Positions 1 to 9,479 are shown, numbered from the stretch's first letter. The stretch: DNA of 64,000 bases from an uncultured Pseudomonadota bacterium (GCA_903832085.1 CAIKZZ010000037.1:1-64000); one strand, 5' to 3'. Numbers and translations are program-made. The notes: generated by a model from the letters alone, not told the origin.

Positions 1-108
1 ACGCCCGTCGGGAGTATTTCGGATGCATCTTATGGCATTGCCGTAACCACGTAGCCGCAAGCCTAAGACTCGTGCCTACGACGCAGGTATGACGCAATGT
101 GCAGCTGC

Positions 109-1521
109 TTAGGCCTCAGTTGGACGGCGCAGATGCCAGTCAGTCACCGATTCATATGCACAAGCGACTTGGAGCAGGCGAGTCTCAGCAAACGGCCGGC
201 TGACTAACTGCATGCCGGCTGGAAGACCGTTGGTCGTAAAGCCAACCGGTACGCTCATCGCCGGTACGCCGAGGTAATTGAACCCAGCGGTGCAGTGCAC
301 CAAGCGGGCGATAATTGGCCACATAGAAGGGTTCGTCCCGACATCGGTCGCGGCGATCGTTGGCACCTCAATGGCAATGGTGGGGGTGATCAGTACGTCA
401 CAGTGCGCATAGACCTCAGTTACGAATTTTCGCAAAATCATCGGACGCAGTAGCTGGGCCTCGAGGTATGAGGCAGCGGGAATGGCAACCCCTGTCATCG
501 CACGCGTTCTCACTTGGGGCGAGTAATCGCTGGCCTGATGGCGGAGCCAATGGCCGTGTAGTGCAGAAGCTTCTGAATAGACGAGCACGCGGCTCAGCTC
601 GTTTAAATGCTCGGGTGTAGGCACACGGACCGGCACGCGAATCGCGCCTAATGACTCGAGCGCTCGTAGGGCCGACTCAATGAGTGAGGCGACTGAGCTG
701 TCTATAGCGTCAAAGTAGTAGTTCTCTGGCACACCAATGCGTAGACCGCGCACGCCATTTTCCAATGAGCCTGCATAGTCTGGGACAGCACGCCGACTAC
801 TTGATGGGTCGGCAGGATCGTAGCCCGCAATGACGCCCAGTAGCTTTGCTAAGTCATGTGAGGTACGCGCCAGTGGGCCCACATGATCGGTGGACCAAGA
901 TAGTGGCATGCTGCCTGCTTTGCTAATACGTCCGTAGGTTGCTTTAAGTCCAAGTACACCATTAGCAGATGCGGGTAGGCGTACGGAGCCACCGGTATCA
1001 GAGCCCAAAGTTGCAAATATGATACCTGCAGCGAGCGCAGTTCCAGAGCCACTCGAAGAGCCACCGGCAATAAACTCTGGATTCCAAGCATTGTGGCAGT
1101 GACCATGGATCAGATTGTGTCCGGTGGGGCCTAGCGCGAATTCAGTCATATTGAGCGCGCCAACATTCACGGCCCCAGCATTTTCCAGTAGCGACAAGAC
1201 CCGTGCTTTTTGGTTCGATACAAATCCTGCCCTTAGTCGCGAGCCAGAACTTGTTTCCCGGGCAGGGTCATAAAACATATCTTTGGTCGCGATAGGCACG
1301 CCATGTAAAGGCCCCATCGTGATTCCACGGGACAAAGCTGCATCAGCAGCTCTGGCTTGGCTTAATGCGGCATCTTCTTCAATACGGATAAAGCAATTCA
1401 GTCGCGGATTCAGTCGCTTCGCTTTAGCAATACATGCTTGAGTCAGCTCGACGCTCGATACTTTTCGAGTCGCGATCGCCTTAACAGCATCATTTAGTGA
1501 GTGAATCGTATGAGCGCTCAT
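109..1521 (-). CDS. Amidase signature family hydrolase
   Basis: Amidase of the amidase-signature (GatA/AtzE) superfamily, 470 aa, predicted to hydrolyse a carboxamide or related C-N bond in the cytoplasm; the substrate is not readable from sequence. The Lys-cisSer-Ser triad is present: Lys80 in ATKDMF, Ser155 in the Gly/Ser-rich GGSSSGSG stretch and Ser179 in GSDTGGSVRLPA, with the 24-residue Ser-Ser spacing of GatA. The ATG overlaps the stop of a small upstream gene by four bases (ATGA), so the two are probably translationally coupled. A real GatA is unlikely, because no gatB or canonical gatC is adjacent. Family call is firm; substrate unknown. Confidence 0.9.
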   Translation of the reverse strand: MSAHTIHSLNDAVKAIATRKVSSVELTQACIAKAKRLNPRLNCFIRIEEDAALSQARAADAALSRGITMGPLHGVPIATKDMFYDPARETSSGSRLRAGFVSNQKARVLSLLENAGAVNVGALNMTEFALGPTGHNLIHGHCHNAWNPEFIAGGSSSGSGTALAAGIIFATLGSDTGGSVRLPASANGVLGLKATYGRISKAGSMPLSWSTDHVGPLARTSHDLAKLLGVIAGYDPADPSSSRRAVPDYAGSLENGVRGLRIGVPENYYFDAIDSSVASLIESALRALESLGAIRVPVRVPTPEHLNELSRVLVYSEASALHGHWLRHQASDYSPQVRTRAMTGVAIPAASYLEAQLLRPMILRKFVTEVYAHCDVLITPTIAIEVPTIAATDVGTNPSMWPIIARLVHCTAGFNYLGVPAMSVPVGFTTNGLPAGMQLVSRPFAETRLLQVACAYESVTDWHLRRPTEA

Positions 1522-1823
1522 TCGGGGTCAGCGAGTTGCTCAAGCTCAACTAAATAAAGACCAGGCTCCATCGCGAATAGGCTCTCATCCGCACTCGCAG
1601 TGACTGCGCGAGTCGCGTTACTTGCACCTATTGCGATACGCTGTGCCGTATCCATGTCTAGAGGTGGATACCCTTCAATGGCGGCGAGCGCTTGAACCGC
1701 ATCAGCCGGCAGAGTGATCGGATTGACTTCGAGTTTGGTCAATTTGCTTAAGTCTCCGCGTAGTCGTCTGGCAGCTATCGTATGCGCTATGATAACGATG
1801 CAGCTTTTAGGAACAACTTTCAA
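1518..1823 (-). CDS. Small protein coupled to the amidase (GatC/AtzG-like position)
   Basis: A 101-aa reading frame ending in an ATGA overlap with the amidase start. The C-terminal 65 residues (pro-leu-asp-rich helix, then EPGLYLVELEQLADPE) resemble in layout, not convincingly in sequence, the small partner subunits that precede amidases (GatC, AtzG/DUF4089). The first ~30 residues look unlike a protein N-terminus, so the real start is probably internal. Function not assigned; the coupling suggests a subunit or activator of the amidase. Confidence 0.5.
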   Translation of the reverse strand: MKVVPKSCIVIIAHTIAARRLRGDLSKLTKLEVNPITLPADAVQALAAIEGYPPLDMDTAQRIAIGASNATRAVTASADESLFAMEPGLYLVELEQLADPE

Positions 1824-1862
1824 GCTTGTTCGCCAACAGTTTAGTAGATCATAGGATGATTT

Positions 1863-2369
1863 ATGGCAATTTCTTTATACGCGGCATCTATTCCTGTTTT
1901 TAAGCAGTACTTGTTTGCCTTAAAAGATGTGTTGGTAAAGGCCGAAATACAGGCTGCTGCCATGAAAGTGGCTCCTGGTGTATTCCTAGAGGCACGATTG
2001 CATCCAACCATGTTTCCGCTTATTCGTCAGGTGCAAATCGCTGCTGATTTTGCCAAAGGTGCATCAGCCCGCCTCGCTGGGCTTGACCTGCCTGCATATC
2101 CAGATACGGAAGCCAGTTTTAGTGAGCTGACAGAGCGTATTGACAGGACGATTGGTTTTATCGATTCGATAAAGCCGGAGCAAATCAATGGGCAGGAAGC
2201 GCGCGCGGTAGAGTACAAGGTAGCGGGACAGATGCGGCGCTATGAGGGGCTACCGTATTTGTTAACCTATGCGCTGCCAAATTTCTTTTTTCATGTTACG
2301 ACCGCGTATGCGATTTTGCGGCACAACGGGATAGAGCTCGCAAAGAAGGATTTTCTTGGGGCTGCGTAA
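1863..2369 (+). CDS. DUF1993 family protein
   Basis: 168-aa cytoplasmic protein matching the whole length of the DUF1993 family, a DinB-like helical bundle fold of unknown activity. Typical family blocks are visible: the N-terminal YAASIPVFKQYL stretch, the HPTMFPLIRQVQIAADFAKG helix, and the C-terminal FFFHVTTAYAILRHNG segment. No signal peptide or membrane segment. It lies alone, convergent with oxyR (17 bp between stops) and divergent from the amidase pair. Family call firm, role unknown. Confidence 0.85.
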   Translation: MAISLYAASIPVFKQYLFALKDVLVKAEIQAAAMKVAPGVFLEARLHPTMFPLIRQVQIAADFAKGASARLAGLDLPAYPDTEASFSELTERIDRTIGFIDSIKPEQINGQEARAVEYKVAGQMRRYEGLPYLLTYALPNFFFHVTTAYAILRHNGIELAKKDFLGAA

Positions 2370-2386
2370 GGGTGCAACTTTGATCG

Positions 2387-3292
2387 TTACAGCGTTGCCT
2401 GCGATGCCTGCAGCGCATCTTGCAGAGTCTTGCAAATAGCATTGATCGCCGTGCTGCGCGTTGTGCTCTTGCGCCAGACCGCAGCGAGTGTGCGTCGTGG
2501 CTCGGGTTCATCGAATTTCCTTATACAAACGTCCTTTGCCACAGCGAAGGGACCACGTGTTGCAAGTTCAGGTAACAACGTGATGCCAAGTCCAGCGGCG
2601 ACCATTTGTCGCAGCGTTTCAAGGCTTGTCGCTCTAAAATCTTGAGCCTCTTGCACATCCACGCGACTACATACATCAAGTGCTTGATCTCTCAGACAGT
2701 GACCGTCTGCAAGTAATAAGAGAGTTTCTCCGCCTAGATCGTTAGTGCTGATGGCCTGTTTCTTTTCGAGACGATGTCCAGCGGGGACTGCAAGCATGAA
2801 CGCTTCATCATGCAGGGGCATTATTTCTAGTCCTTCGAGATCGACTCCGAGCGCCAGTATGCCGAGATCAAGCTCCCCAGTACGCAAGCGGCCCAGTAGT
2901 GGGCCGGTCTGATACTCGTACAGCATGGTTCGCAAGCGGGGTAGTCGCGCTCGGATATGTGGTGTTGCTAGAGGTAATAAGTACGGCCCTAGCGTTGGAA
3001 TAAAAGCTACCCGCAGCGTGCCGGCGAGTGGGTCACGTGCTTCGCGGGCAAGCTCCACGATATCATCGGCGTCCTGCAACATACGGCGGGCACGCGATAC
3101 GATGCGCTGGCCTGCTTCCGTGAGCGCGACGTTTCGAGGTTGGCGTTCAACCAGCGCGACACCTAAGTAGTCTTCCAGCTTTTTGATTTGTGCCGACAAA
3201 GTGGGTTGGCTGACATGAGATTTAGTCGCGGCACGACCGAAATGGTGCTCGTCGGCGAGCGCAACGAGATAGCGCAGGTCCCGCAGGTTCAA
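2387..3292 (-). CDS. oxyR: Hydrogen peroxide-sensing LysR regulator OxyR
   Basis: LysR-type activator of peroxide defence genes, 301 aa. N-terminal winged HTH (residues 1-60, FGRAATKSHVSQPTLSAQI), linker helix, then the sensor domain. The redox pair falls exactly at the E. coli numbers: Cys199 in DGHCLRDQ and Cys208 in ALDVC, so a classical thiol-disulfide switch is expected. The start codon is TTG; alignment to MNLRDL-type OxyR N-termini and an AGGA about 8 bases upstream support it. Two direct repeats lie in the upstream AT-rich stretch and may bear on autoregulation. No catalase or peroxidase gene is adjacent. Confidence 0.95.
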   Translation of the reverse strand: MNLRDLRYLVALADEHHFGRAATKSHVSQPTLSAQIKKLEDYLGVALVERQPRNVALTEAGQRIVSRARRMLQDADDIVELAREARDPLAGTLRVAFIPTLGPYLLPLATPHIRARLPRLRTMLYEYQTGPLLGRLRTGELDLGILALGVDLEGLEIMPLHDEAFMLAVPAGHRLEKKQAISTNDLGGETLLLLADGHCLRDQALDVCSRVDVQEAQDFRATSLETLRQMVAAGLGITLLPELATRGPFAVAKDVCIRKFDEPEPRRTLAAVWRKSTTRSTAINAICKTLQDALQASQATL

Positions 3293-3313
3293 GTGGCGAT
3301 CCTATTCATACCT

Positions 3314-3362
3314 TTAGTCTATCATAAAGCAAATATCGATTTAATTAGTCTATTTAAAGCAA
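3314..3362. repeat. Direct repeat upstream of oxyR
   Basis: Two near-identical copies of TTAGTCTAT..TAAAGCAA, at 3314-3332 and 3345-3362, start 31 bp apart (about three helical turns) in an AT-rich island just upstream of the TTG start of oxyR. On the oxyR strand the unit contains GATAG/ATAG, reminiscent of OxyR half sites. The spacing does not exactly fit a four-ATAG OxyR site, so binding by OxyR itself is a guess. Confidence 0.5.
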
Positions 3363-3439
3363 GGTTTGTTCACCTGGGCGGCAGTAACTCCCTGGCTCGT
3401 TGGGCGGTTGCCGCCACGGGCAGCCGTATACTCAGGGTT

Positions 3440-3883
3440 ATGAGGCAGCAACGGCAAAAGCGGGCAGCGGGCATTGTTATTACGCGTGATGCGGCTCATG
3501 GGACAGAGGTGTTATTGCTGCGTGCTTATCGTAATTGGGATTTGCCCAAGGGAAGGCTAGAGGATGATGAGACCCCTCTACAGGGTGCTTTACGCGAAGT
3601 GCGTGAGGAAACGGGGCTTAGCGTTCTTGAATTCGCATGGGGTGAACAGTCTATGGATACCGAGCCTTATGCTGGCGGCAAAATCGTGCGCTTCTTTCTA
3701 GCACGTACCCAAGGCGCTATCGTAAGCCTACCAATCAATCCCGAGCTTGGGCGCCCTGAGCATCACGAATTTCGCTGGCTTAGTTTCCCAGCCGCGCTAC
3801 AGCTCACGGTGCCGCGTTTGCAGCGTATCTTGCGATGGGCTGCGACCGAAACCGGTGTCGTTTTAGGCCCTAATGTTTCTTAA
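3440..3883 (+). CDS. Nudix hydrolase
   Basis: 147-aa Nudix pyrophosphohydrolase acting on a nucleoside-diphosphate-linked substrate. The full Nudix box GX5EX7REUXEEXGU is present: G-RLEDD-E-TPLQGAL-REVREETGL, with DLPKG just before it. I place the start at ATG 3440 (MRQQRQKRAAG), because the open frame upstream runs into oxyR and has no domain sequence. The short length and one-domain layout resemble the diadenosine tetraphosphate/bis(5'-nucleosyl) hydrolase-like group, but the substrate cannot be fixed. Confidence 0.88.
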   Translation: MRQQRQKRAAGIVITRDAAHGTEVLLLRAYRNWDLPKGRLEDDETPLQGALREVREETGLSVLEFAWGEQSMDTEPYAGGKIVRFFLARTQGAIVSLPINPELGRPEHHEFRWLSFPAALQLTVPRLQRILRWAATETGVVLGPNVS

Positions 3884-3904
3884 ACGTAATAATGCGCTTT
3901 GGCG

Positions 3905-4081
3905 TTAGCCAATCACACCGCATGCATCCCGCGGCCCCGAGTTGCCCGAAGGCTGAGGCGCCTGGTCGTTCGGGTTGTGATGCACCACGACGCTGGGTAA
4001 GTCGCCAAGATGATGGACTGTCGGTCTAGTACGGCTATGCGCCGTAATGCCTGGCGCACCAACCACAATCAGTGGAGTCAG
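3905..4081 (-). pseudogene. sodC: Remnant of Cu/Zn superoxide dismutase (C-terminal part)
   Basis: A 58-codon frame closed upstream by TAG (4082-4084) and ending in TAA reads HHLGDLPS directly joined to VVVHHNPND, then QPSGNSGPRDACGVIG. The last block satisfies the Cu/Zn SOD signature around the disulfide Cys (G-N-S-G-x-R-x-A-C-x-x-I), and VVVH holds a copper-ligand His. In intact SodC roughly 40-50 residues separate HLGDLP from VVVH, so an internal deletion is inferred. There is no start, no signal peptide and no N-terminal HxH metal motif. This is a decayed periplasmic SOD. Confidence 0.75.
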
Positions 4082-4135
4082 CTATTGCATGCAGGGCCGC
4101 CATTGCCCTAAATGCGCATACTCACCCAAGATCAC

Positions 4136-4708
4136 TCATTCTGTATGAGCGGCTCTTGCAGCTCGGCGTTCGTATCGCAACAGCAAGACCAAATACAATA
4201 GGATCACCATATTCAAAATAAGAACGCCGATTTTGAGAGCAGATACGTGTCTGGCGATCTCATAGAGTTCGATTGGGATTAACGAGCAAGTTGCAACCAC
4301 AGTGAGAATTTCCGCCCAATGGCGCCCAAACCATAGCCCCCACGCCTCTAATATAAAAAGCCCTGAATAGGCAAAGGTTCCGGCCGCTATCGCGCGCATC
4401 GTACGTGGGCTGATACCACTGAGGAAACTGATCGCATTGCGAATCATGTTTTGCTCGAAAGTATATGGAAGGTCATGCGCTAAACGTAGGAGAACCCCCA
4501 TGATCGCTGAATCATAGAAGCGCAAAATCCCAATGGCAGTTGCAATGACGAACAACGCCTTCAACAACTTGAAAGCAGCGATCAAACGCAGATATAACAA
4601 TGAGCGCTGCTTGATGGGCAAGGGAGTGGGTATCAGCACGACGGTTTCATAAGCCTGATTTAACGAAAAGAGTAACTCAGCGCGCGCAGTTTGAAGTGCT
4701 ACCAGCAT
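4136..4708 (-). CDS. DUF2127 integral membrane protein
   Basis: Membrane protein of the DUF2127 family, unknown function. The domain begins at LYLRLIAAFKLLKALFV and has four predicted membrane helices, with the family-typical SGISPRTMRAIA and LEAWGLWFGRHWAE blocks and a basic C-terminus (RYERRAARAAH). The frame stays open to 4768, but ATG 4708 avoids overlapping the dehydrogenase gene that ends at 4725; ATG 4753 is the alternative. It probably forms a transcription unit with that dehydrogenase. Confidence 0.8.
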   Translation of the reverse strand: MLVALQTARAELLFSLNQAYETVVLIPTPLPIKQRSLLYLRLIAAFKLLKALFVIATAIGILRFYDSAIMGVLLRLAHDLPYTFEQNMIRNAISFLSGISPRTMRAIAAGTFAYSGLFILEAWGLWFGRHWAEILTVVATCSLIPIELYEIARHVSALKIGVLILNMVILLYLVLLLRYERRAARAAHTE

Positions 4709-4724
4709 GTACGCAAGGGGATGC

Positions 4725-5681
4725 CTAAACCACGCGGTTCCGGTGGCCTCCATTAAGAAAATCAACAATATTCAATGCAACTTCGTCAATCGCACGCTGT
4801 CGTGCCTCACGAGCAGCCCAGGCGGCGTGCGGAGTCACGATTAGCTGCGCTAAATCAGACGCCAATAGTGGGTTACCAGACAATGGCGGCTCTTCTGGCA
4901 ATACATCACATGCAGCTCCACCCAACTGACCACTACGTAGAGCATTAGCCAGCGCTTGACAGTCAACCAGCCCACCCCGCGCAGTGTTGATCAGAAGCGC
5001 ATCATGCCTCATAAGCTGTAGTTGCGAAGTTCCGACTAGGTGTCGCGTCTCTGGCGTCAGTGGACAGTGTAGTGACAACACATCCACCTGCGGCAGTAGC
5101 TCAGCAAACGCGACCCGATTGGGCAGAGGATGCGGAGTGAGGTTGGCAACTAGCACGCGCATGCCGAATGCCTCTGCCATCACGCTAACCGCTTTGCCGA
5201 GCACGCCAAAGCCAACGATACCAATCGTTTTGCCACTGAGTTCACGTATGGAAAGCCCTGGCTCACGTAAGGACTGTTGTTCAAGCTCCCAAGCCCCAGC
5301 CTTAATAGCCCGATCGAACTCCCGCAGCCGGTGCGTGAGACACAAGAGCACTGCAAATACATGTTGCACGACAGACTGGGTGCAGTAGTCACGTATGTTG
5401 CACACGGCAACGCTACGCTCCCGAGCAGCATCTAGATCAACATTATTGGTCCCTGTGCCTGTTAGCGCAACAAGACGCAAATCTGGACAGGCCACCAGCA
5501 CATCGCGTGTGATGCTCCCCTTATTGAGAATAGCTACTTCGCACTTTTTGAGGCGCTCAAGTAGCTCAATAGGTGTGGACTCGCCATGAAGCTGCAAAGC
5601 AGGTAAAACGCTCAAGAGCTGTGCAGGATCGAGATCTGCGTTGTAGCTTACCGAGCTGTAATCAAGAAATACGCCGCGCAT
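4725..5681 (-). CDS. D-2-hydroxyacid dehydrogenase (glycerate/hydroxypyruvate type)
   Basis: NAD(P)-dependent 2-hydroxyacid dehydrogenase, 318 aa, cytoplasmic. Dinucleotide-binding motif GFGVLG near residue 158; catalytic Arg235 (NTARGGLV), Glu264 (LPEEPP) and His285 (VTPHAAW). Overall closest in layout to glycerate dehydrogenase/hydroxypyruvate reductase (TGTGTNNVDLDAARER, VCNIRDYCTQSV). Located 200 bp after the ABC importer ATPase on the same strand; the spacer shows no gene. Exact substrate is inferred. Confidence 0.88.
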   Translation of the reverse strand: MRGVFLDYSSVSYNADLDPAQLLSVLPALQLHGESTPIELLERLKKCEVAILNKGSITRDVLVACPDLRLVALTGTGTNNVDLDAARERSVAVCNIRDYCTQSVVQHVFAVLLCLTHRLREFDRAIKAGAWELEQQSLREPGLSIRELSGKTIGIVGFGVLGKAVSVMAEAFGMRVLVANLTPHPLPNRVAFAELLPQVDVLSLHCPLTPETRHLVGTSQLQLMRHDALLINTARGGLVDCQALANALRSGQLGGAACDVLPEEPPLSGNPLLASDLAQLIVTPHAAWAAREARQRAIDEVALNIVDFLNGGHRNRVV

Positions 5682-5881
5682 AAATTGCTCACATTACGTT
5701 GATGTTGAACGCACCAAGTCATAGGTTACCGAGCACCCAAGGCCAATGTAGCGGAGCGCAACTCAATGCCGACTCGGTTGAGCCAACCAGCATCCGCGCG
5801 AACGGAGCCATTCGCACTAATGCCAGTAGTCCTCACGATAAGTGCCGATTGCGTGCATTCGAAGCCCGGTCGCGTAGGCGA

Positions 5882-6973
5882 CTAGACTTTTCGAACCGCC
5901 ACGCTAAGGCGCCCACGATTATTGACGACCTGATAATCGATGGATTCAGAAAAGCCCCTAATAAGAGAAAGCTGTAGCTCAATGTCGTCACCCTCATGAG
6001 CGAGCGGATTACCGGTGTTCACGTCAGTATCAACGACCAATTCCAGTTTTCCAGTCTTCTCCGAGTAATCGATGCTCAGGTCAGCCGCAGATTTCTCGAT
6101 GTGCGGAAGGTACAGCTGCAGCACCTCCTCGACCAAAAGCAGTAAATTGTGGCAAGCGCTGCGCGATAGGAACTGCTTTTCGCAGAAGTGCTCAATCTCC
6201 GCATTGAGTGCATACAAGTCAAAATCACCTGAAGTGATATGACGTGTGATGCTTCGAATACGATGAATGAAGGCTCTGGTCTTCGCTTTTTGTGGGTTTT
6301 CAAAGACTTGTTGAGGAGTGCCTTCCTCGTAAATCAAGCCCTCATCCATGTAAAAGACGCGGTTCGATACGTCGCGCGCAAAATCCATCTCATGTGTGAC
6401 GATCGCCATTGTCATACCGTTTCGAGCGAGTCGCCGGATGACAGCAAGCACCTCGCTTACCATGGTCGGATCGAGTGCAGAAGTAGGCTCGTCAAACAAA
6501 ATCACCTCTGGATCCATCGCTAGACAACGAGCAATAGCGACTCGCTGCTTTTGGCCACCCGAGAGTTCGTCAGGAAAACTGCTTGCCTTCTCTGCTAGGC
6601 CTACTAGTCGTAATAGCTCGAGTGCCTTAGTCTCCGCTGACTTCTTATCTACACCAAGCAGCTTGATGGGGGAAATGGTCAGGTTATCGAGCACAGTCAG
6701 ATGCGCAAATAAGTTGAACGACTGAAAAACCATGTTCATCTTTTGGCGCACTTTTGGGATGTTTGCGCCTTTCTCCAGAACGTTCACCCCATCAATAGAG
6801 ATGTTGCCGCTGCTCGGGGTATCGAGCAGATTAAGGCAGCGCAAGAATGTACTTTTGCCGGTGCCGGATGGGCCAATGATCGATACGACTTCGCCCTTGC
6901 GAATTTCTGTATTGATATCTCTTAGTACGAGTACATCGCCGAAGCGTTTTGTGAGATGTTCAACCTTAATCAT
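5882..6973 (-). CDS. Polar amino acid ABC importer ATPase with C-terminal GHKL-like domain
   Basis: 363 aa. Residues 1-245 are a GlnQ/HisP-type ATPase: Walker [10 protein letters not shown], signature [14 protein letters not shown], Walker [14 protein letters not shown], switch His in VTHEMDFA. Family members are usually about 240-250 aa, so roughly 115 residues are extra. The tail ([51 protein letters not shown]) follows the RsbW/SpoIIAB-type GHKL ATPase fold pattern, but the N-box Asn is missing, suggesting a fold kept for regulation and not catalysis. ATGA overlap with the upstream permease gene shows they are one operon. Confidence 0.88.
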   Translation of the reverse strand: MIKVEHLTKRFGDVLVLRDINTEIRKGEVVSIIGPSGTGKSTFLRCLNLLDTPSSGNISIDGVNVLEKGANIPKVRQKMNMVFQSFNLFAHLTVLDNLTISPIKLLGVDKKSAETKALELLRLVGLAEKASSFPDELSGGQKQRVAIARCLAMDPEVILFDEPTSALDPTMVSEVLAVIRRLARNGMTMAIVTHEMDFARDVSNRVFYMDEGLIYEEGTPQQVFENPQKAKTRAFIHRIRSITRHITSGDFDLYALNAEIEHFCEKQFLSRSACHNLLLLVEEVLQLYLPHIEKSAADLSIDYSEKTGKLELVVDTDVNTGNPLAHEGDDIELQLSLIRGFSESIDYQVVNNRGRLSVAVRKV

Positions 6974-9273
6974 CGCGCACCCGCCTTCCGTCGTTGATAC
7001 TTTGGATCAGTAACCCGTTCGAGATACTCGAGAACCTGCATCAGGACCCAAGAAATAATGAAATACAGTACCGCTACCATGATCAAAGGAAAAAATGCAT
7101 CGAATGTACGGCTGCGAATGATATCGCTCGCCTTCGTTAGATCCTGGACGGCGATATAGCCCACGATGGAGGTCATTTTAACAAGCGAAATAAACTCGCC
7201 CTTATAGACCGGCAAAATTCGTTGAATCATTTGCGGCAGCACAATAACCTTAAATGCCTGTGTTTTGGTGAAGCCCATGGCAGTAGCTGCCTCGGACTGA
7301 CCTCTGTCCACCCCTTCTATGCCCGTGCGGAATATCTCAGCCACGTAGGCCGCGAAATTCATTCCAAACGCAATGACAGCTACCACTAATGGACTAATGT
7401 CTACCGACGCAAAAGCGACATAGAAAATCAACATCAGTAGTACTACAACTGGCATGCCGCGCAAAATAGAAATATAGATTTTTGCAGGAGCATTGACTAA
7501 AACAAGTCGCGACATGCGCATAAAACAGATTAGACCGCCGAGCACTGTGCCAAACATAGTCGCAAAGATAGAAATGATGACCGTTGCCTTAAGGCCATCC
7601 CACAGCAGCAAATAGCGCTTTTCTTGAATAATGTTGTTCTGGAAACTCGTGGCAACGGAACTAAAAAAAGACGGCTGTTGTGGCTGGGTCACTGCCGCTG
7701 GTGTTGGGACTAGTTTGGTCTTCAGCGCAAAAGCGACAGAGTCCTGTGCGAAGTAGGGGTCGGAAAAATCGATGCGTTGTTTGCGCTCCTCAGTGATAAA
7801 CATGTCAGCTGCGCACATATCGACCTTGCCAACCGCTACAGCGGCGACAAGTCCGCCAAACTCCATGTCGTAAAACTGAACTTCCTTGCCCATAGATGCA
7901 GCAAAGCGCTTGACGAGTTCGACGTCAAAGCCGACAAGAGTGCCATCTTGTACGCCTGCAAATGGTAGGCCGCCGCTTGAAATTGCGACGCGTAGGACGC
8001 CATGCGAGGTTGAGGATGGAATCTCTGGCATCTTGGTAGCGTGATTAATGGTCCAGCGTTTGACCATGTCCGCGTAAACGCCAGACTGACGGAGATTGCT
8101 GAGAAACGTGTTGAAATCAGCCCGTAATTTAGTTCCCGTCTTCTTATTGAATCCTGCAGCGACTGGAGATGAAAACAGCGGCTCACCTAGTCGGTCGATA
8201 GCCGAGTTTTTACTCATGATTTCAGTTAATGAGTCGATATCACTGAATCCGGCATCAATTTTCCCGGAGGTTACTGCCAGAATCAGATCAGAGCTATTGT
8301 GATACTGAATAATGGTCGCTTGAGGAAAGGTCTTAGTCGCATAGTCGTCGTATACCGTACCGAGCTGCACTCCGAGACGTTTATCTTTTAGGTCGTCTAT
8401 GTGTACGAGAGCTGCTCGTGGAACTGGCGCGAAAGTGCTCGTTGTAGGACTCGTCGCGATATTGGATTTTAGTGCGTAAACAACAACTCCAGCTTCATAA
8501 TAGGGGTTTGAGAAAGCAATGCGTTTGGCGCGTTCTTCCGTGATGAACATGGATGCAGCGATCATGTCAGCTTTGCCGCTTGCCGTTGCAGCGATAAGGC
8601 TGGCAAAGGGCATTTGGGAGTAGCTTACGGTCTTGTGTATTTTTGCAGCAAAGCGCCGAGCAAGTTCAACGTCGAATCCAACCATCTCATTATTTTCAAC
8701 AGCGCCAAAAGGTAGGCCGCCAAGAGCGACGGCGACATTAAGCTTGCCATGCGGATTTGTGATCGGGATATCGGGCATACGATTGTCCCGAGTCTGAACC
8801 CAACGCTTACTCATATCGGCCAACGTACCGTTTTCGCGAATTTCTGCGAGAAAGTCGTTGAATTCGTTACGCAGCGCAGTGTTCTTGAGATTGAAGCCAG
8901 CACCGACCGGTAGAGAAAATAAAGGTTTGCCTAGAACGGCTAGTTCATTGTGTGTCAGTAAGACTTCGCGTAGCGCATCAGCATCCGAAAAGCCGGCATC
9001 GACTTTGCCGGTACTCACAGCAAGTGTTAGGTCTGCCGTGTTATCAAACTGAAGAACCTGAGCTTTAGGATAGGTTTTGTTGGCATAGGTATCGTGTACT
9101 GAGCCCATCAGCACCCCGAGTTTCTTGTCTTTTAAATCGTCGGCTGAGGCGAGTAGCCCATGGTTATGACTGGTATCTGCACTACGGATCGCCGGTATAT
9201 CCGGATGGTGGCATCCAGCCAGCAGTAACGTAACTAAAATGAAGTTGCCAGCGAGCCGGATATGAGGACGCAT
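6970..9273 (-). CDS. Fused tandem substrate-binding protein-permease, polar amino acid ABC importer
   Basis: 767-aa lipoprotein (signal anchor ending LLLAGC) with four periplasmic lobes, then a permease. Order: lobe 2 (about 43-165), lobe 1 (175-270), lobe 2 (290-412), lobe 1 (423-518), permease helices (550-755) with EAA loop [20 protein letters not shown]. Normal SBP_bac_3 proteins run lobe 1 then lobe 2, so the repeated unit here is circularly permuted or the outer halves pair across an inserted SBP. The two lobe-2 copies ([10 protein letters not shown] / [10 protein letters not shown]) and two lobe-1 copies (MFITEER in both) are very alike. Works with the overlapping ATPase; probably imports amino acids. 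Confidence 0.9.
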   Translation of the reverse strand: MRPHIRLAGNFILVTLLLAGCHHPDIPAIRSADTSHNHGLLASADDLKDKKLGVLMGSVHDTYANKTYPKAQVLQFDNTADLTLAVSTGKVDAGFSDADALREVLLTHNELAVLGKPLFSLPVGAGFNLKNTALRNEFNDFLAEIRENGTLADMSKRWVQTRDNRMPDIPITNPHGKLNVAVALGGLPFGAVENNEMVGFDVELARRFAAKIHKTVSYSQMPFASLIAATASGKADMIAASMFITEERAKRIAFSNPYYEAGVVVYALKSNIATSPTTSTFAPVPRAALVHIDDLKDKRLGVQLGTVYDDYATKTFPQATIIQYHNSSDLILAVTSGKIDAGFSDIDSLTEIMSKNSAIDRLGEPLFSSPVAAGFNKKTGTKLRADFNTFLSNLRQSGVYADMVKRWTINHATKMPEIPSSTSHGVLRVAISSGGLPFAGVQDGTLVGFDVELVKRFAASMGKEVQFYDMEFGGLVAAVAVGKVDMCAADMFITEERKQRIDFSDPYFAQDSVAFALKTKLVPTPAAVTQPQQPSFFSSVATSFQNNIIQEKRYLLLWDGLKATVIISIFATMFGTVLGGLICFMRMSRLVLVNAPAKIYISILRGMPVVVLLMLIFYVAFASVDISPLVVAVIAFGMNFAAYVAEIFRTGIEGVDRGQSEAATAMGFTKTQAFKVIVLPQMIQRILPVYKGEFISLVKMTSIVGYIAVQDLTKASDIIRSRTFDAFFPLIMVAVLYFIISWVLMQVLEYLERVTDPKYQRRKAGAR

Positions 9274-9304
9274 AAATATAGATTCCCACTAACGAACTAG
9301 GCAC

Positions 9305-9333
9305 ACTATAGCAGTGGTAAGGTCTGCTGTTGA
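9305..9333 (-). promoter_or_regulatory. Sigma70-type promoter for the ABC importer operon
   Basis: On the minus strand TCAACA (9328-9333) and TATAGT (9305-9310) are separated by 17 bp, about 32 bp upstream of the importer lipoprotein ATG. Four and five matches to the -35 and -10 consensus. Position and spacing are good; no experimental support. Confidence 0.45.
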
Positions 9334-9479
9334 GGTGCTTCCGTCGTGGTCCCGACCCGCGGGGAAGCCAGAGCACGCTTGCAGATGGGACGGCGCTAGA
9401 GCTGCGGAACTGGAGCGGCGCTTAAACCTGCTGCCCGCGTGCGCTGCATAGCGTTTAGGCAAACATTGGAAACCGACCT

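Noticed and set aside
3188-3439. Upstream extension of the Nudix frame
   Set aside because: It overlaps oxyR antisense and carries no Nudix sequence; ATG 3440 fits the family length.
5699-5977. 92-codon plus-strand frame between dehydrogenase and ABC ATPase
   Set aside because: Half of it is antisense to the ATPase gene and its product looks random.
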